A stretch of DNA of 64,000 bases from Siniperca chuatsi (GCF_020085105.1 NC_058063.1:16415262-16479261); one strand, 5' to 3'; positions 24,101 to 37,830 are shown, numbered from the stretch's first letter. A program made the numbers and translations. Notes: generated from the letters alone by a model not told the origin.

Positions 24101-26654
24101 TGAGGAGTCAGCATCCAAAATAGTGAAGTGCAGCAACAATACTCAAGAAATAAGCACAGAAACAGGCATGTGCAGAGAACTGATTATAATTTATTAGTGT
24201 TGAATTCCCAGGGGTGTTTTTATTAATGTTTTTTATGAATCATAACTGGGGATGATGCAGAAAAAAGAGGTACAGGAGGTACAGCAGGCAGGTTTGACAT
24301 ATAAATGGTTTCACTTAACTATCTGTACTTATATTAAAAGTATCCACAAATGCATTTGGATGAGTCATATTACAGTGTGACCAGTCAGAGTGATAATTTC
24401 TGCAATTACAATCTGACGAGTGAGAAAGACAATTCAATATATCTCCAAACACATTTTCACAAGTTAGAAACCCTTTTATATCTATATAATAATATCATCA
24501 TGTTGTAGTTCACAGGTTAAAATGTTATGATAGCTACGATCAAAAAGCAATCATTTTAAATATCTCTGATCATATTCTGTGTAGTTCGACTAAAGTTACG
24601 TTTGCCATTAAATTGTGTGAAGCTCTGAATTAAAGATATTTACAATTCAGTTTTGAATATCTCAAATGATAATTCCAGATGTTTCCATTCAAATTATGAC
24701 TAGTCGAGACTCAAATTGAAAATATCTCTAATGTAGTTTTGACTAGTAAAGCCAAAATACAAATAAAGATGCATTTACTTCCTCACAATTAAAGATATTT
24801 AAATTTTGTTTTGGGGTTTCTAAAACTAAGATAATACAAGTAAAATACAGTAGAGTTATGAAATGTAATTACTAGAGCCTGAACACTGAGGAAGGCCAAA
24901 ACGCTGTACTTCTGATGCACTGTAAATAAATAAGTTGACAACGAATGAGAATTCTAAAACTCTAAATTTTGAGTATGATCCAGTTGTCTTCTTTTTAGTT
25001 TATACTAAATAAGCCATATCCTGCATTTGGGTTGTTATTAGAAATCTTAATATCTGTCATCTGAATCTTGTCAAGCTGATAAATGATATAATGGTTATGC
25101 CATACAGGATGAGGAGAACATAGATCATAGTGATGATGTTGACTATAAGTATGATGATTGCTACTTGCTGCCATTTCAATTTGCTCTATTTTCTCATCAA
25201 CTACTAGTGAAAAATGAAATTTCTGTATTTTACCACTGATTTGTTTTTGCACTCATCGTTGCAGTAGTATTCCTGCTTTATTAATTTTATTTGACCTTGA
25301 ACAAATGTGATCACTATTACTGTTAATCATAATAATAACAGTAATAATATTATCATTTGCAGGGCCAGTAAACTTTGCCGTTGTCCTGATTTTGGCAGGA
25401 GGAGGTTGTTTATTGATTGTCATCATAGTTGGCATAGCGGTGGGTGTTTGCCACTGCAAACAAAGTCGAGCAGGTAAGAACATTACAGTGAATAGCAGTG
25501 TGTCCCCTTTTAGCTGTATGCTGTTAATATTTGGGTTTTTTTTTTAAATGTATGATTGACGTATCACTGTTTTTCTTTTGCCTGGTTTCTTCATTAAAAT
25601 CTACCACCAGGCAGTGACTCTACTGACCTCACCGTGTACGCTGATATCTCTGAAATTACAAATGAAGATGTAAGTATGCTCATGTATTTACTGTGCACAC
25701 ACGACTTTGCACAAATTATCAGCATCCGTTTTAATTCAAATCAGTGTTTTAATACCTATCTCTGTGATGCATGCACATTTAAACTTCCAGGGGACTTCAT
25801 CTACCATGAAGCCATGCTCAGTGTATGAAACCATTGACAACAGAGTCAACTCAGTCACACCTGGGGTAAGAACAAAACTTTTATCTTTGAAGTTCTTGTC
25901 ATGAGTGATACTGAATTAATCCCTGTAATTTGACTTTGCAATATACTACATAACAGCTAAAGCATGTGGCTACAGTGTACGTTTAGCTCCCTTATATCAA
26001 TTATATTACATTTTTATGATTTTATGGTTGCTTTTATTTAAGGGTTCAAAATACCATGAACATTATTTCTGAAGAAATTTGATTTAAACTAACATATCCA
26101 CCTCTGGAAAAAAGTAACTCTTATACTAATGGAATGACTGCTGACACAAAGATCATTGGACTGTGGCCATAAGCAGTAGATACAAGATGGTGGTCAATGC
26201 TAAAACGTTGTATACCAGCAGTACAAGTAGAGGAGAGTCAGTAAACTGTCTGTAATGTCAGTTACACAGTGAGATATATCTCAAGTTTCCTAAACTTTGC
26301 TAACATTAGCCACCATTGGCTGCTGGTCATACCAGACCAAGTACATAGCCTCACTTTAACATATATTTTGGTAGCTGGGTAACTTGAAGGTTTGGTAGAT
26401 AATCTGACATTGCTGCTTACAGACTAGATCCTCTAATATCGAAAGATCCTGAATGATGAAATTATGCTTGAGACATTTCTTTCTCATTTAGAAATGAATT
26501 CGTATTAAAATGAGTCTTGCTTCTGATTGTGACACTGATGGGTTGTTTTTTTTATCTCCTTTTGTCACTCATCTAGCCCCAGACTGTGTATGACAAGATC
26601 CAGTTTAATCGCGTGAGGCAGGCCTCGGTGTCGCCCTACCAAGACATTTCCTAG
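21132..26654 (+). CDS. Gene D: SLAM-family receptor with ITSM tail
   Basis: Exons: 21132-21210 (signal, FFTCSAVLLLGVCLHG), 22959-23261 (V-type Ig), 23881-24165 (C2 Ig, four cysteines), 25363-25473 (TM: FAVVLILAGGGCLLIVIIVG then CHCKQSRAG), 25611-25669, 25791-25865, 26577-26654 (TAG). The tail carries TVYADI, SVYETI, TVYDKI and a final SPYQDI. The first and third fit the immunoreceptor tyrosine switch motif TxYxxV/I bound by SAP/EAT-2 adaptors and SHP phosphatases; the second has Ser at the first position. The V and C2 exons match gene C almost residue for residue. The C2 exon ends at an apparent GC donor (ACAG|GCATGT) that keeps phase 1 with the TM exon. Tail-exon introns are phase 0, unlike genes A-C. 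Likely a homophilic or CD48-type adhesion receptor on leukocytes; which mammalian SLAMF member it corresponds to is not decidable here. Confidence 0.87.
22388..22440 (-). mobile_element. LINE 3'-tail relic in the gene D intron
   Basis: atcagaatcagaatcagaaa-tactttattgatccctgagg, the antisense form of a common fish non-LTR 3' end (Rex1/Babar-like). Only the tail is left. Confidence 0.5.
24530..24840. repeat. Probable interspersed repeat in the gene D C2-TM intron
   Basis: Reiterated 'aagatatt', 'atatctc' and 'gactagt' words on both strands suggest a degraded MITE-like element. Boundaries are uncertain. Confidence 0.3.
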
Positions 26655-27051
26655 AGGGTCAAAGCTTGATGTATATCGTGAATTTCCTTGAGTAAAAACA
26701 AAGCATCACTTGCAAAAGATGCAGCCCAAAAAAAATGTAAGGCTAATATTATGATAGAAAGGTGCAACACTTGGCATAAAACAGCATACAAGACTGCAAC
26801 GTCATGGTTGTAAATAACGCCATTTTTGACCTTGAAAGACTTTTGCATCTTCACTTTATCATATAAAAACAATCATTATAAACAATATTATATATTGCCA
26901 TTATATGTTGAGGGCCTAAGCTATATGCTCCAATTGTAATAACAGTGTTGTAAATTCTGTAAATACAGAGATTATATTTTAAAAATGTTTTGTGTGTTTT
27001 GTATGTCCTCTAATGCAAGTACTGTACTGCAAATCTTTTGTGGATGTCAGT
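26655..27051. other. 3' UTR / spacer after gene D
   Basis: AT-rich, no exon and no canonical AATAAA recognised before the hAT-like repeat begins at about 27052. Confidence 0.4.
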
Positions 27052-29535
27052 GGTGGAAAAAGTATCCAGATCCTTTACTTATGTAAAACTACTAATACCA
27101 CACTGTGAAAATGCTCCACTACAAGTAAAAGTCCTGCATTCAAAACCTTCCTTAATTAAAAGTATGTAAGTGTGTCAGCAAAATGTACTTAAAGTATCAA
27201 AAGTAAAAGTACTCATTCTGCAGTAAAATGTTCCCTGTCAGTGTTTTACTATTATATCTGATGTTTCTGGATTAATATTACTGCTGCACGAATGTGTATG
27301 TTGCAGTTCAGAACAAACAAGAAGGGGCTCAGAGCCGATCCTTGATGCAGACCCACCTCCACCTTGAACTCCTCTGTCACACCTACAGCACACCTCACCA
27401 CGGTCTTACAGCTCTCATACATGTCCTGCACCACTCTAACATACTTCTCTGCCACTCCAGACGTCGTCATACAATACCACAGCTCCTCTCTCGGCACCCT
27501 GTCATACGCTTTCTTTAAATCTACGAAGACACAATGCAACACCCTATGACCTTCTCTGTACTTCTCCATCAGCATCCTCAAAGCAAATACTGCATCTGTT
27601 GTACTCTTTCTAGGCATGAAACTATATTGCTGCTCACAAATGCTCACCTCTGCCCTTAGCCTAGCTTCCACTACTCTTTCCCACAACTTCATTGTATGGC
27701 TCATCAGCTTTATTCCTCTGTAGTTGCCACAGCTCTGCACATCTCCCTTGTTCTTAAAAATTGGCACCAGTACACTTCTCCTCCATTCTTCGGGCATCCT
27801 CTCACTCTCCAAGATCTTGTTAAACAAAGTAGTCAGAAACTCTACTGCCACCTCTCCTAGACACTTCCATACCTCCACAGGTATGTCATCAGGACCAACT
27901 GCCTTTCCACTCTTAATCCTCTTCAACGTCCTCCTCTCTTCACTCTTGCTAATCTTTGCTACTTCCTACTCCACACCAGTCACCTCTTCTACTCTTCGTT
28001 CCCTTTCATTTTCCTCATTCATCAACTCTTCAAAGTACTCCTTCCATCTTCCCATCACACTCCTGGCACCTGTCAATACATTTCCATCCTTATCTTTAAT
28101 CACCCTAACCTGCTGCACATCCTTCCCATCTCTATCTCTTTGTCTGGCCAACCTGTACAAATCCACCTCTCCCTCTTTAGTGTCCAACCTAGCATACAAG
28201 CTTTACGCTGCATCTCCCTGTACTCCTGTCTACTCTCTTCTGTCCTCTCAGTGTCCCACTTCTTCTTAGCTAACCTCTTTCTCTGTATACACTCCTGAAC
28301 TTCCTTGTTCCACCACCAAGTCTCCTTGTCCGCTTTCCTCTTTCCAGATGACACACCGAGTACCCTCCTACCTGTCTCCCTGATCACATTAGCTGTAGTG
28401 GTCCAGTCATCTGGGAGCACTTCCTGACCACCCAGAGTCTGTCTCAGCTCCTCCCTGAAAACTACACGACATTCTTCCTTTTTCAACTTCCACCACTTCG
28501 TCCTCTGCTCTGCCTTTGTCCTCTTCATCTTCCTCACCACTAGAGACATTTTACACACTACCATCCTGTGTTGTCTGGCTACACTCTCCCCTACCACTAC
28601 TTTACAGTCACTGGTCTCTTTCAGATTACAACGTCTACACAAGATGTAGTCCACCTGAGTGCTTCTACCTCCGCTCTTATATGTCACCCTATGTTCCTGC
28701 CTCTTCTGGAAGAAAGTGTTCACTACAGCCATTTCCATCCTCTTTGCAAAGTCTATCTACCACTATCTGTCCTTCTGTGTTCCTGTCCTGAAGACCAAAC
28801 CTGCCCATCACATTCTCATCACCTCTGTTCCCTTCACCTACATGCCCATTGAAATCTGCACCAATCACCACTCTCTCACCTCTGGGGATGCTCTGCATCA
28901 CTTCATCTAACTCACTCCAGAATTTCTCCTTCTCTTCTAACTCACATCCTATCTGTGGGGCATAACCACTCACAACATTGAACATCACCCCTTCAATTTC
29001 CAGCTTCAGACTCATCAACCTGTCTGATACTCTTTTCACCTCTAGAACATACCTCACAAACTCCTCTTTCAGGATAACAGCAATGCATCATATTCTATAA
29101 TATTCTATATCCTATAATTATTCTATAATTCTATCTATCATATGTTTGTAGCGTTGTTGTCCTGTGAGAACCACCATATCTCTAAAAAGTCAGCTTTTCA
29201 TGAGCTCACAAACAGCCCTGTTTTCAGCTTGGTGACATGCATTTTCCAGCTAATCCAAGAGGGTTTTTAAATAGTTTATTTATCTTAAGAAGTAGGAGAA
29301 TTTTCTCAACCCATAAAGAAACACTTTAGTTTATCAGAAACATTAAAATTCAAAATCACCAAATTTAGAGATACAATGAAATATTGTAATCTGAAAAGTA
29401 ACGAGTAACTAAAGCTGTCAGACAAATGTAGTGGAGTAAAAATTAAAATATTTGGCTCTAAGATGTAGCGGAGTAAAAGTATAAAGTTGCATAAAATGGA
29501 AATACTCAAGTAAAGTACAAGTACCTTGAATTCAT
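27052..29535. mobile_element. Non-autonomous hAT-like MITE interrupted by a LINE
   Basis: The left end 'gtggaaaaagtatccagatcctttactt' and the right end '...ctcaagtaaagtacaagtacctt' are the inverted termini of a MITE family common in fish. Internal words 'tgatgtttctggattaatattactg' and 'agtcagcttttcatgagctcacaaacagccctg' lie left and right of the LINE insertion, so the two halves belong to one element split at about 27.29/29.08 kb. Confidence 0.6.
27290..29075 (-). mobile_element. RTE-like non-LTR retrotransposon, truncated at both ends and frameshifted
   Basis: On the minus strand, 29057-28689 encodes an APE-type endonuclease part (VSGYAPQIGCELEEKEKFW, VIGADFNGHVGEGNRG). The frame continues at 28738-28100 (KSGGRSTQVDYIL), then 28199-27966, then the reverse transcriptase at 27926-27252: [74 protein letters not shown]. 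It ends just before the expected YADD catalytic box, so the 3' part of the reverse transcriptase is missing. At least two frame changes and in-frame stops show it is dead. Clade call (RTE) rests on the motif wording. Confidence 0.85.
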
Positions 29536-29770
29536 ACTTAAAGGAGCTGTATACAACATTCACTGCCACTAAATGTCACACTAGAGCGCCAGCATCTCAG
29601 ACCAAAACAAATGGGCGCTATGGCCCACCAGAATCCATTGAGAAAAACAATAATTTTACCACGCAGATCAGCGTAAAACACACTTCATTCAAATTGGACA
29701 GAAACAATAGGGACATGTCCCTACCAATATCCAGCAACTACTGAATTGTCCCTAGCAATAATTTTCATGA
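29536..29770. repeat. Interspersed fish repeat next to the hAT-like element
   Basis: Begins 'aaggagctgtatacaacattcactgccactaaatg', a wording seen in dispersed fish repeats. No coding potential. Confidence 0.35.
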
Positions 29771-32330
29771 AAACATTTAAATATAACCACTGTTGTCCAT
29801 CAGTATCTAGTCAATGTACAAAAACAGTTAACAGATCTTGTTCTCTACTACAAGTCCAATTGGTTTTTAAGATTTGAAAGATTACATCCTCCCCCTCTCA
29901 TGCCTCACAGTGGTTTGGTCCACTGCCTACCTATAGCCACGGGTCTTTTTTTACTGCCAAAATATTTCATATGAATACCACTGAATCTTTTGTGGCAAAC
30001 ATAGCTATCCCTGCCCCCTCACACACGCAGGTACCTGACACACACACACATATACACACACAGTTTTCATTGCAGTCTCTACGACTTTCTTGCTAGATTT
30101 AGCAACTTTTCAGACCCTTAGTGACTTTATTTCTAAAATGTGACTAGCGAAAAATCTAGAGAGTTATTCAGACCATCAGAGGGAAAGTGAGAAATAAACA
30201 CAAATCTATAATTTATTCCCCTGCATGCTGCTCAGAGTAATCTCAGTCAGCGGCTCTGGCAGCAGCACATCGTCTCTCCCTCTCCTCTGCACCAAGCACA
30301 CACAGGCAGGAGTGAATGAGTTATTATTTAGTAGGTGGTGTTTTGTCACAGGTGAAAGGTTAAATATTATAGTTGCCATATATAATTGTCATATCAAATG
30401 AAAAGTGCTACTTAGGTGAAAATATTTATTTAATCAAATTCATATTCTTTTAATGTGCCTTTAACTACTGTAACAGTAACATTTATATTTAACATGTATA
30501 TTTACACTACTTCAGTGAAAATACAAGATACAAAACATTTAACGGCCATAAAATTTACAATTGTTACAACAAATACTGATACAACATAATATATCTGTCT
30601 ATATATACGTCTATCTAGTACAAGAAGTAAAACTACATAACATAATCATCATAATAGAAAGTTAGAAAGTGTTTTACAGATAAAAGAAATAAATGGGTTA
30701 CATGTGACAGAATAATAAAATAGAAAACACTAAGGCAGACAATAACCACAAGACATGAGAAACAGAAAATAAAAAAATTAGATATGACGGTTTTGCATCA
30801 GAGATGTATAAAATGCACTTGAAAATATACATGAGGTAGACTCAGTATTATTAACTGCAATAAAATGTAATTACTATCACTTAGACTTTTGGTGGGTCTG
30901 TGTTGGTTCCCCTGATTTTTTTAGTAGTAGTTTGGAGAGTTGTTTCATTACATTGTGCCCAAACTCTGCAGATTTTCTCAAAATAAATTCATTTTGTTCA
31001 TTCATGTGGTCCTGCTTTCACTTTATAAAAAAAATATACAGAATGCTATTTTTCAAATACTGATTTATGAGCTTTACACGCTAATCCTAATACTACACGA
31101 ATGCTGTAAGCATTGAGAAATTGTTGATGTTTCAGTGGTGTAGTCATCCTGGCTTCTTGAAATGTTTATGTCTTTTATAGTTGTCAAGCTAAATGTGAGA
31201 GAGAAACAAAATCATGACGTTGCGTTACCACTCATTGCTACAAACCTTGGGACAGTCAAAACGGAAGTGATTATTTTTTGAATGGAAGGTTTTCTGGAAA
31301 ATAAAGGAGAATACAATTAGTTAATGTAATAGTGACCATTTCAATCTGAACATGGCTATAATTACATAGCCTACCTTTAAAGCATTGCCATGCATCTTTG
31401 ATTTTTTCTGTAATAAAAAATGTAGTAGACAGTTGTTATGCTCATGTTCTCAAAACAGCGTAAAACTCAACATTATGAACTATAATTACTTTATAGATAG
31501 CTGTAATTTCAAGACAAATGTTGTGTATTGTGTCTTGGTTTGATGTGTGGGTTGGAGCTGTGTGTGAAAAGAGGAGGGGTTGTAGGAGTAAGTATGGGTG
31601 ACAAAAGAAAGTGTTGCACAGAAAGTAAAAGCAACCACAACCCAGAGTTTCACCTGTTCCACTGAAATGTGTCATACCGAATAGAGTATCCTATGCATGT
31701 ATACATAAATCATTTATATTCTATTTTCAATACAATAGAGCTTGGCTGTCACAAGCCTTGTTGGGGACCTATGCAGGATTGCCAAAAATGTGCTATAGCT
31801 CCCCCAGATCCCTTTTCATTCTAATCCCCAAATTTGTTACAGCACCCACAAATCCCAACATTTGGTATAAACCCCCCTCATTTCTTTGTACTGAGAAAAT
31901 GAGGTTAGGGTCCACCTGCAGTTGTTCAAGGAAAAGATTGCTGAAATTCAGAGGAGATGTTCTTGACTATGGATCCTCCAGCAAATCTTTCAGGAAGTTT
32001 CAGGAAGGCCAGAGAGGAGATATATGTGATGCCCACACTACATTCCAGGATGTTTCCAGTTGCACTGGTAGAGTTGTGCATGATGCTGATGGTAATGAAG
32101 TATCCATAATGGTCTCCATCGCATAAGAAAGTTATCCAGAAGTAGGTGGAGTACATGCTCCAAATTGGAATTATTGCAGTTTACCTGTTGTGTTAGCAGC
32201 TCAGGAAGGGAGGGAACCCTTTTGTTGAGACAACTGTGACAGATAATGAATAATAACCTTCATCCTTGAAGTATTTTGGTTTAGGTTAAGTCTGTGTTTC
32301 TATGTTAACCTAAATGAACTGACGCAAACA
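29771..32330. other. Gene-poor spacer
   Basis: A short CA-rich stretch at 30020-30062 and AT-rich sequence. The minus-strand frame at 32156-31926 is hydrophobic but has no recognised family or splice context. Nothing else could be supported. Confidence 0.35.
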
Positions 32331-32401
32331 CCGAGCTGTGAGCAGTCAATGGTGGGAGGTAATGCACCAGAGGATGCCAGGCCTGGCTCCCACCACCCAG
32401 C

Positions 32402-32659
32402 TCAAGTTGGTCTGCCCATATTTTGCCTCCCTGTTAGTGTCCATCTGAGGGTGACTTCGGGGATTCGTTCTGTTGATATCCTCAGTACGTGACCAAGCCA
32501 ACGGAATCTCTGTGCCTTAATTTCTTTGGCTATGTTGTTGCAGCCTGTAACCTTATACAGGTTCTCGTTTGAGATCGTGTTAGGCCAGTAGATATTAAGG
32601 ATTCTGTGGAGGCAGGTGTTGTGGAATGCATCAACCTTGTTTTGCTCATTTTTGAGCAA
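32402..32659 (-). mobile_element. LINE ORF2 C-terminal fragment
   Basis: Minus-strand frame reads VDAFHNTCLHRILNIYWPN, TGCNNIAKEIKAQRFRWLGHVLR and GRQNMGRPT, the typical C-terminal end of RTE/CR1-type reverse transcriptase polyproteins ('RRFRWLGHVLRM'). It is flanked by the duplicated segment and looks like a fragment insertion into copy 1 of the duplication. Confidence 0.75.
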
Positions 32660-33069
32660 GGCTTATTGTTAATTAATTCCTCTAGACGTAACAACAGATC
32701 TTTTCTCCAGTACTAACTATGCCATGACATCAGGAAACTCTGCCACAAACTCTCACCAAAGAAACACCATTAGTTCTACTTTTGGAAGATAACCAGTTGG
32801 CTAAACATAAGCCTAAATTGTAATATTCTGGTCTGTATTGCAGTTGTTTTAAGCTGCTGTTGCTTGATGTCAACATAGTTGAAGTAATTTAATGTAGTAG
32901 TTAAGCAGGGTTTGATGCAGATAAAATAAATAATATAATAAAAAATAAAAATAAGAAAATGCTTCCACTTCTTTGCTTCTTTAAGCAAGCTCAGCTGAAA
33001 CTGTGACCTGCCTTTGGAGGAAGGAGGACAAACAAGAATTTTTCTACAAGGATAATGTTCTCCTCTCAC

Positions 33070-35781
33070 CTCCGAACAAGTATGTTATAGTTGCTGTCAG
33101 CAAAACTCCCAGGATGCATCCTATGAAAAAAACAACTCCATCTCTAGACCTTGGCTGAGGAAGTGGCTGGGGCTGAGGCAGAAGCTTCTCATCTGAAAAA
33201 ACATGGATGAGACCAAAATCATAATTAAGAGGAAATGTTGTATCATATCTCATGGTATTATATTTTCTAATTTAAGTCCATTGTGACCTTACCATCACAG
33301 TTACCAGTGACAACACTTGAGGTGCTCTCCGTATGCCTGCTGGAGGTGCAGGTGAATTCGACAAGGTTCTGCGTGGTGTTGACAAATGCTAAAAGACCTG
33401 CAGAGCTGCCATTGGGATGACTCATGGTGAAGACAGTCATACTGGGAGGTTTAACCTCCCAGGAGAAGGTCACATCTTTATCCTTTGAAGAACAATACAG
33501 CCCGATCCAACTGCCTCCTTCTATAGATCTACAGGTGACAGTCTGTATGGTCGGTTCCTGGAGGCGTTCTACAGAGGTTTAAATTTGAATTGTTAATTAG
33601 ACGTGAGGATATGTTCTCGACAAAAGTTCTAAACCTGACTGCTTAGCACCATTTGACTTGAGAGACTAACCAGTAGCAACATATTTATTAGCATTATGCT
33701 AAACTTGGTGAGGAAAGTCTGTATGTAAACATCTGCGTAAGAAAAACATTAAAGATAAGGGGGAAAAAATAAAGTTAGGCTCATTTTATTAATTCTCTTT
33801 TGAGTGTTTTAAAAGATGACTCAGAGTCATCTCATAAGTCAAGCTGACTAACTGTGAAAATCCAATGTGTGATAATAATTGTTTTCCCATCAACATATTT
33901 ACCTTGCTGACAAAAAAAAGCAAGTGACACTTACTTCTCACTGTCAGCTTGATCTTGTTTACGCTGTCCTGTACCTCAGTATTGATGAGGTCTACAGTGT
34001 ATTCCATGGCATCCTCTGTGGTCAAATTATAGATCTTCAAGTCACCTAAAGAATAAAAAAAAACATTGAAGAGACACTCTCTCTCTCTCTCTCTCTCTTT
34101 TTGTCTTTTTGTCTTTTACCTGAGGAGATGTTGAGACTGAGTCTCCCTTTATACCGATCTAACCGTTCAAGGTTTTCCTTCCCATTGCGATAGGTGGCAA
34201 TCCAAGTGTTGTTTGAGAATATCGACCAGTCGACAGTGGAAAGATTCCATGATGGGTCGGCTCCTGACAGCAAGGTAACGGTATCCCCAAGGTACCCAGA
34301 GACTTCCCTGAGGGAGTCGACTAGTGCCACTAGTGCCACTGCAAACACACGCACAAAAAAAGATTCAGCATCATCATACTCAGTCTCTCAGGTTTCATAC
34401 AATAATAAACAGAAGAAAAGCAGAACTTTGGTGACATTTTAAATAAATATGACAAATCCAACACTAACCTGGAGTTTCATCTCCATTTGGTGGATATCTT
34501 TACATGTTTGTAACAGGAGGGAAGGGAAGTCTGGTTTGTTTTAATTGTAATTCTAAATACGGTTGGGCAACAGAGGGGAAATGTAGCCTTCCCTATTTAT
34601 AGATAGAAACCATTAATTTTTAAGTTCCAGATCACACACATCTATGCAAATAAGACTAAGCGTCTTCAGCCATGCTAGCAGCTCTGTGAATGCTGCTAAC
34701 ATGCTCACATTGATATGATAAGGCAAGCATGTTGATGTTTAGCAGGTATAATGTTGACCATGTTCACCTTCTTAATTTCAGCGAGACTGAAGGGAATGTC
34801 ATTAGTTTTGCAGGTCATAAATTATTTGATAAACAGAAATTTAGACATGATGAAAATGTGCTAGATGAAAGATCAGGGGATCATAAATGTCTGTGCCAAT
34901 TTTCATAGCAAATGATACAATAGTTGTTGAGATATGTTAATAAAAAACAAAAATGTGAACTTCATGGTGGTGCTAGAGGAAAAGTCAGCAGATCACCAAA
35001 GTCATTAAAATACATATTCTAGGAACCATGAATATCTGTACAAAATTTTCTCACAATCCATAAAGTAGGTGAGATATTTCACTGAATAACTGAAAACTTT
35101 GACCTGCTGGTGACGCTGAAGGAAATGTCTGAGGATCAGACATTAGAATTCATCCTATAGTTGTCAAGATATTTCATTCTGAACCACAAATGTCAACCTC
35201 ATGTTGTCTGTACAAAATGTAATGGCAACCCATTTAATAGTTGTTAAGACATTTCAGTCTGGACCACAGTGGTGGACTGACTGACTAATATTGCCATGCC
35301 TCGAGCCACGCTGCTAGCATGGCGGCAAACTATCATTAAGACATTTTGTGAATACAAGAAATATAATAATGTATTTGTTAACACTCAGACTTCTAGGGGT
35401 GCAAGTTCATTTTTGAGATGACTAATATACTTGTTGTGAGGTTCATCAAGGGATTATAGACATGACATTAATCACGTTTTCTAAACCGTTTACTGCATCT
35501 TACTTCCTGCTGTTGTTTTGTTGGTGCGTAAAATAATGAATATGCTATACTTCCCATGCTTTTGACATTTAAGTGAAGCTGAGAAAGATGGCTGAGTCCC
35601 CCAGTCGTAGTATTTCAGCCTCAGGAAGTCAGGAAGTTACTTATTCTGGTCTGAATTGTTATTTTAAACATATAAATGTTTTTGAAAGTTTGGCATATCA
35701 GTTACTGCTCAATGATATTTTCAGCAAATGAAAACAGGACCTACCTTGGAGGAATGGGATAACAAGGATTTGAAGTCTCAT
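33070..35781 (-). CDS. Gene E: SLAM/CD48-like receptor with a V domain split by a micro-intron
   Basis: Minus-strand exons in transcript order: 35781-35745 (signal, MRLQILVIPFLQ), 34338-34120 (V part 1: VSGYLGDTVTLLSGADPSW, DWSIFSNNTWIATYRNG), 34045-33935 (V part 2: DLKIYNLTTEDAMEYTVDL), 33568-33293 (C2 with four cysteines: VTCRS, LYCSS, FTCTS, GNCDG), 33192-33070 (proline-rich stalk and TM: GVVFFIGCILGVLLTATITYLF). All junctions are phase 1. The V domain lacks the canonical cysteine pair, as in CD2/SLAM V domains. After the TM the frame either reads through a donor (GGERRTLSL, stop at 33044-33046) or splices to an unseen last exon, so the tail is very short or unknown. Orientation is opposite to genes A-D. 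It may be a partner ligand of CD48 type (inference). Confidence 0.78.
34046..34119 (-). other. 74-bp intron inside the gene E V domain, mostly a GA repeat
   Basis: Donor GTAAAAGAC at 34119 and acceptor ATTCTTTAG at 34046. Reading through instead gives a run of RERERE and a stop, so splicing is required. The intron body is a (GA)n run on the minus strand. Confidence 0.65.
34640..35345. repeat. Interspersed repeat in the first intron of gene E
   Basis: 'gccatgctagcagct...gctgctaacatgctcac', later 'gttgtcaagatatttca' and 'gttgttaagacatttcagtctggaccac' and 'ccatgcctcgagccacgctgctagcatgg'. The start is shared with copy 2 at 40575. Typical fish dispersed repeat. Confidence 0.5.
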
Positions 35782-36409
35782 CGTTACAGAGTTACAACGA
35801 CAGAGGAAAAGTGCATAGAGGAACTACACACAGACTGAAGTGAGCTTCCTTTTTCTACAGTGACGTCAACCACGTGCTGCATGGAAACCCATATATTTTA
35901 AAATATGACAAACTTATTACAAACCTAAATTTGGGCTAGAAACACTAAAGCATTAGATTATTGATCATGCATTGTCTTACAGGAATGATTAAATATTTTT
36001 AGTTGCGTGATCAATTCTACACTCACATTTTAACAAATATATATTTTTGTTGCACTCTTGATTGATCTAAATAAAGGTCATCATATTTATCGGCATCTAA
36101 AAGGTACTTTTTGGGTTAATTCCCAAAACATCACTGTAAATTCTTTCAAGAATAATTGAACAGATTGAATAGTTTATTTTGTATTCTCTAGTGTCCATAC
36201 TTTGTATTATTTCATGGGATTTTTTCTTTAGTTTGGTGGATTCCAATTGCTGTAGGTACAAGATGTTGTGTAATACATATCTATAAAACAATGGACATTT
36301 TTACAGTTTGTGCTTCACGCGTCACATACGCCCACACTTAAGTGTCACTTCCTGTCTTTACTCCAAAATAAAAAAGAAGACAAACTCGAGACAACTTGTG
36401 ACTCACATA

Positions 36410-37830
<1,421 letters not shown>

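Noticed and set aside
27724-28269. 181-codon plus-strand ORF rich in Ser/Leu
   Set aside because: Antisense shadow of the RTE-like reverse transcriptase.
31926-32156. 76-codon minus-strand ORF with hydrophobic stretch
   Set aside because: Considered as a four-TM (MS4A-like) or olfactory receptor relic, but no family motif or splice context could be confirmed.
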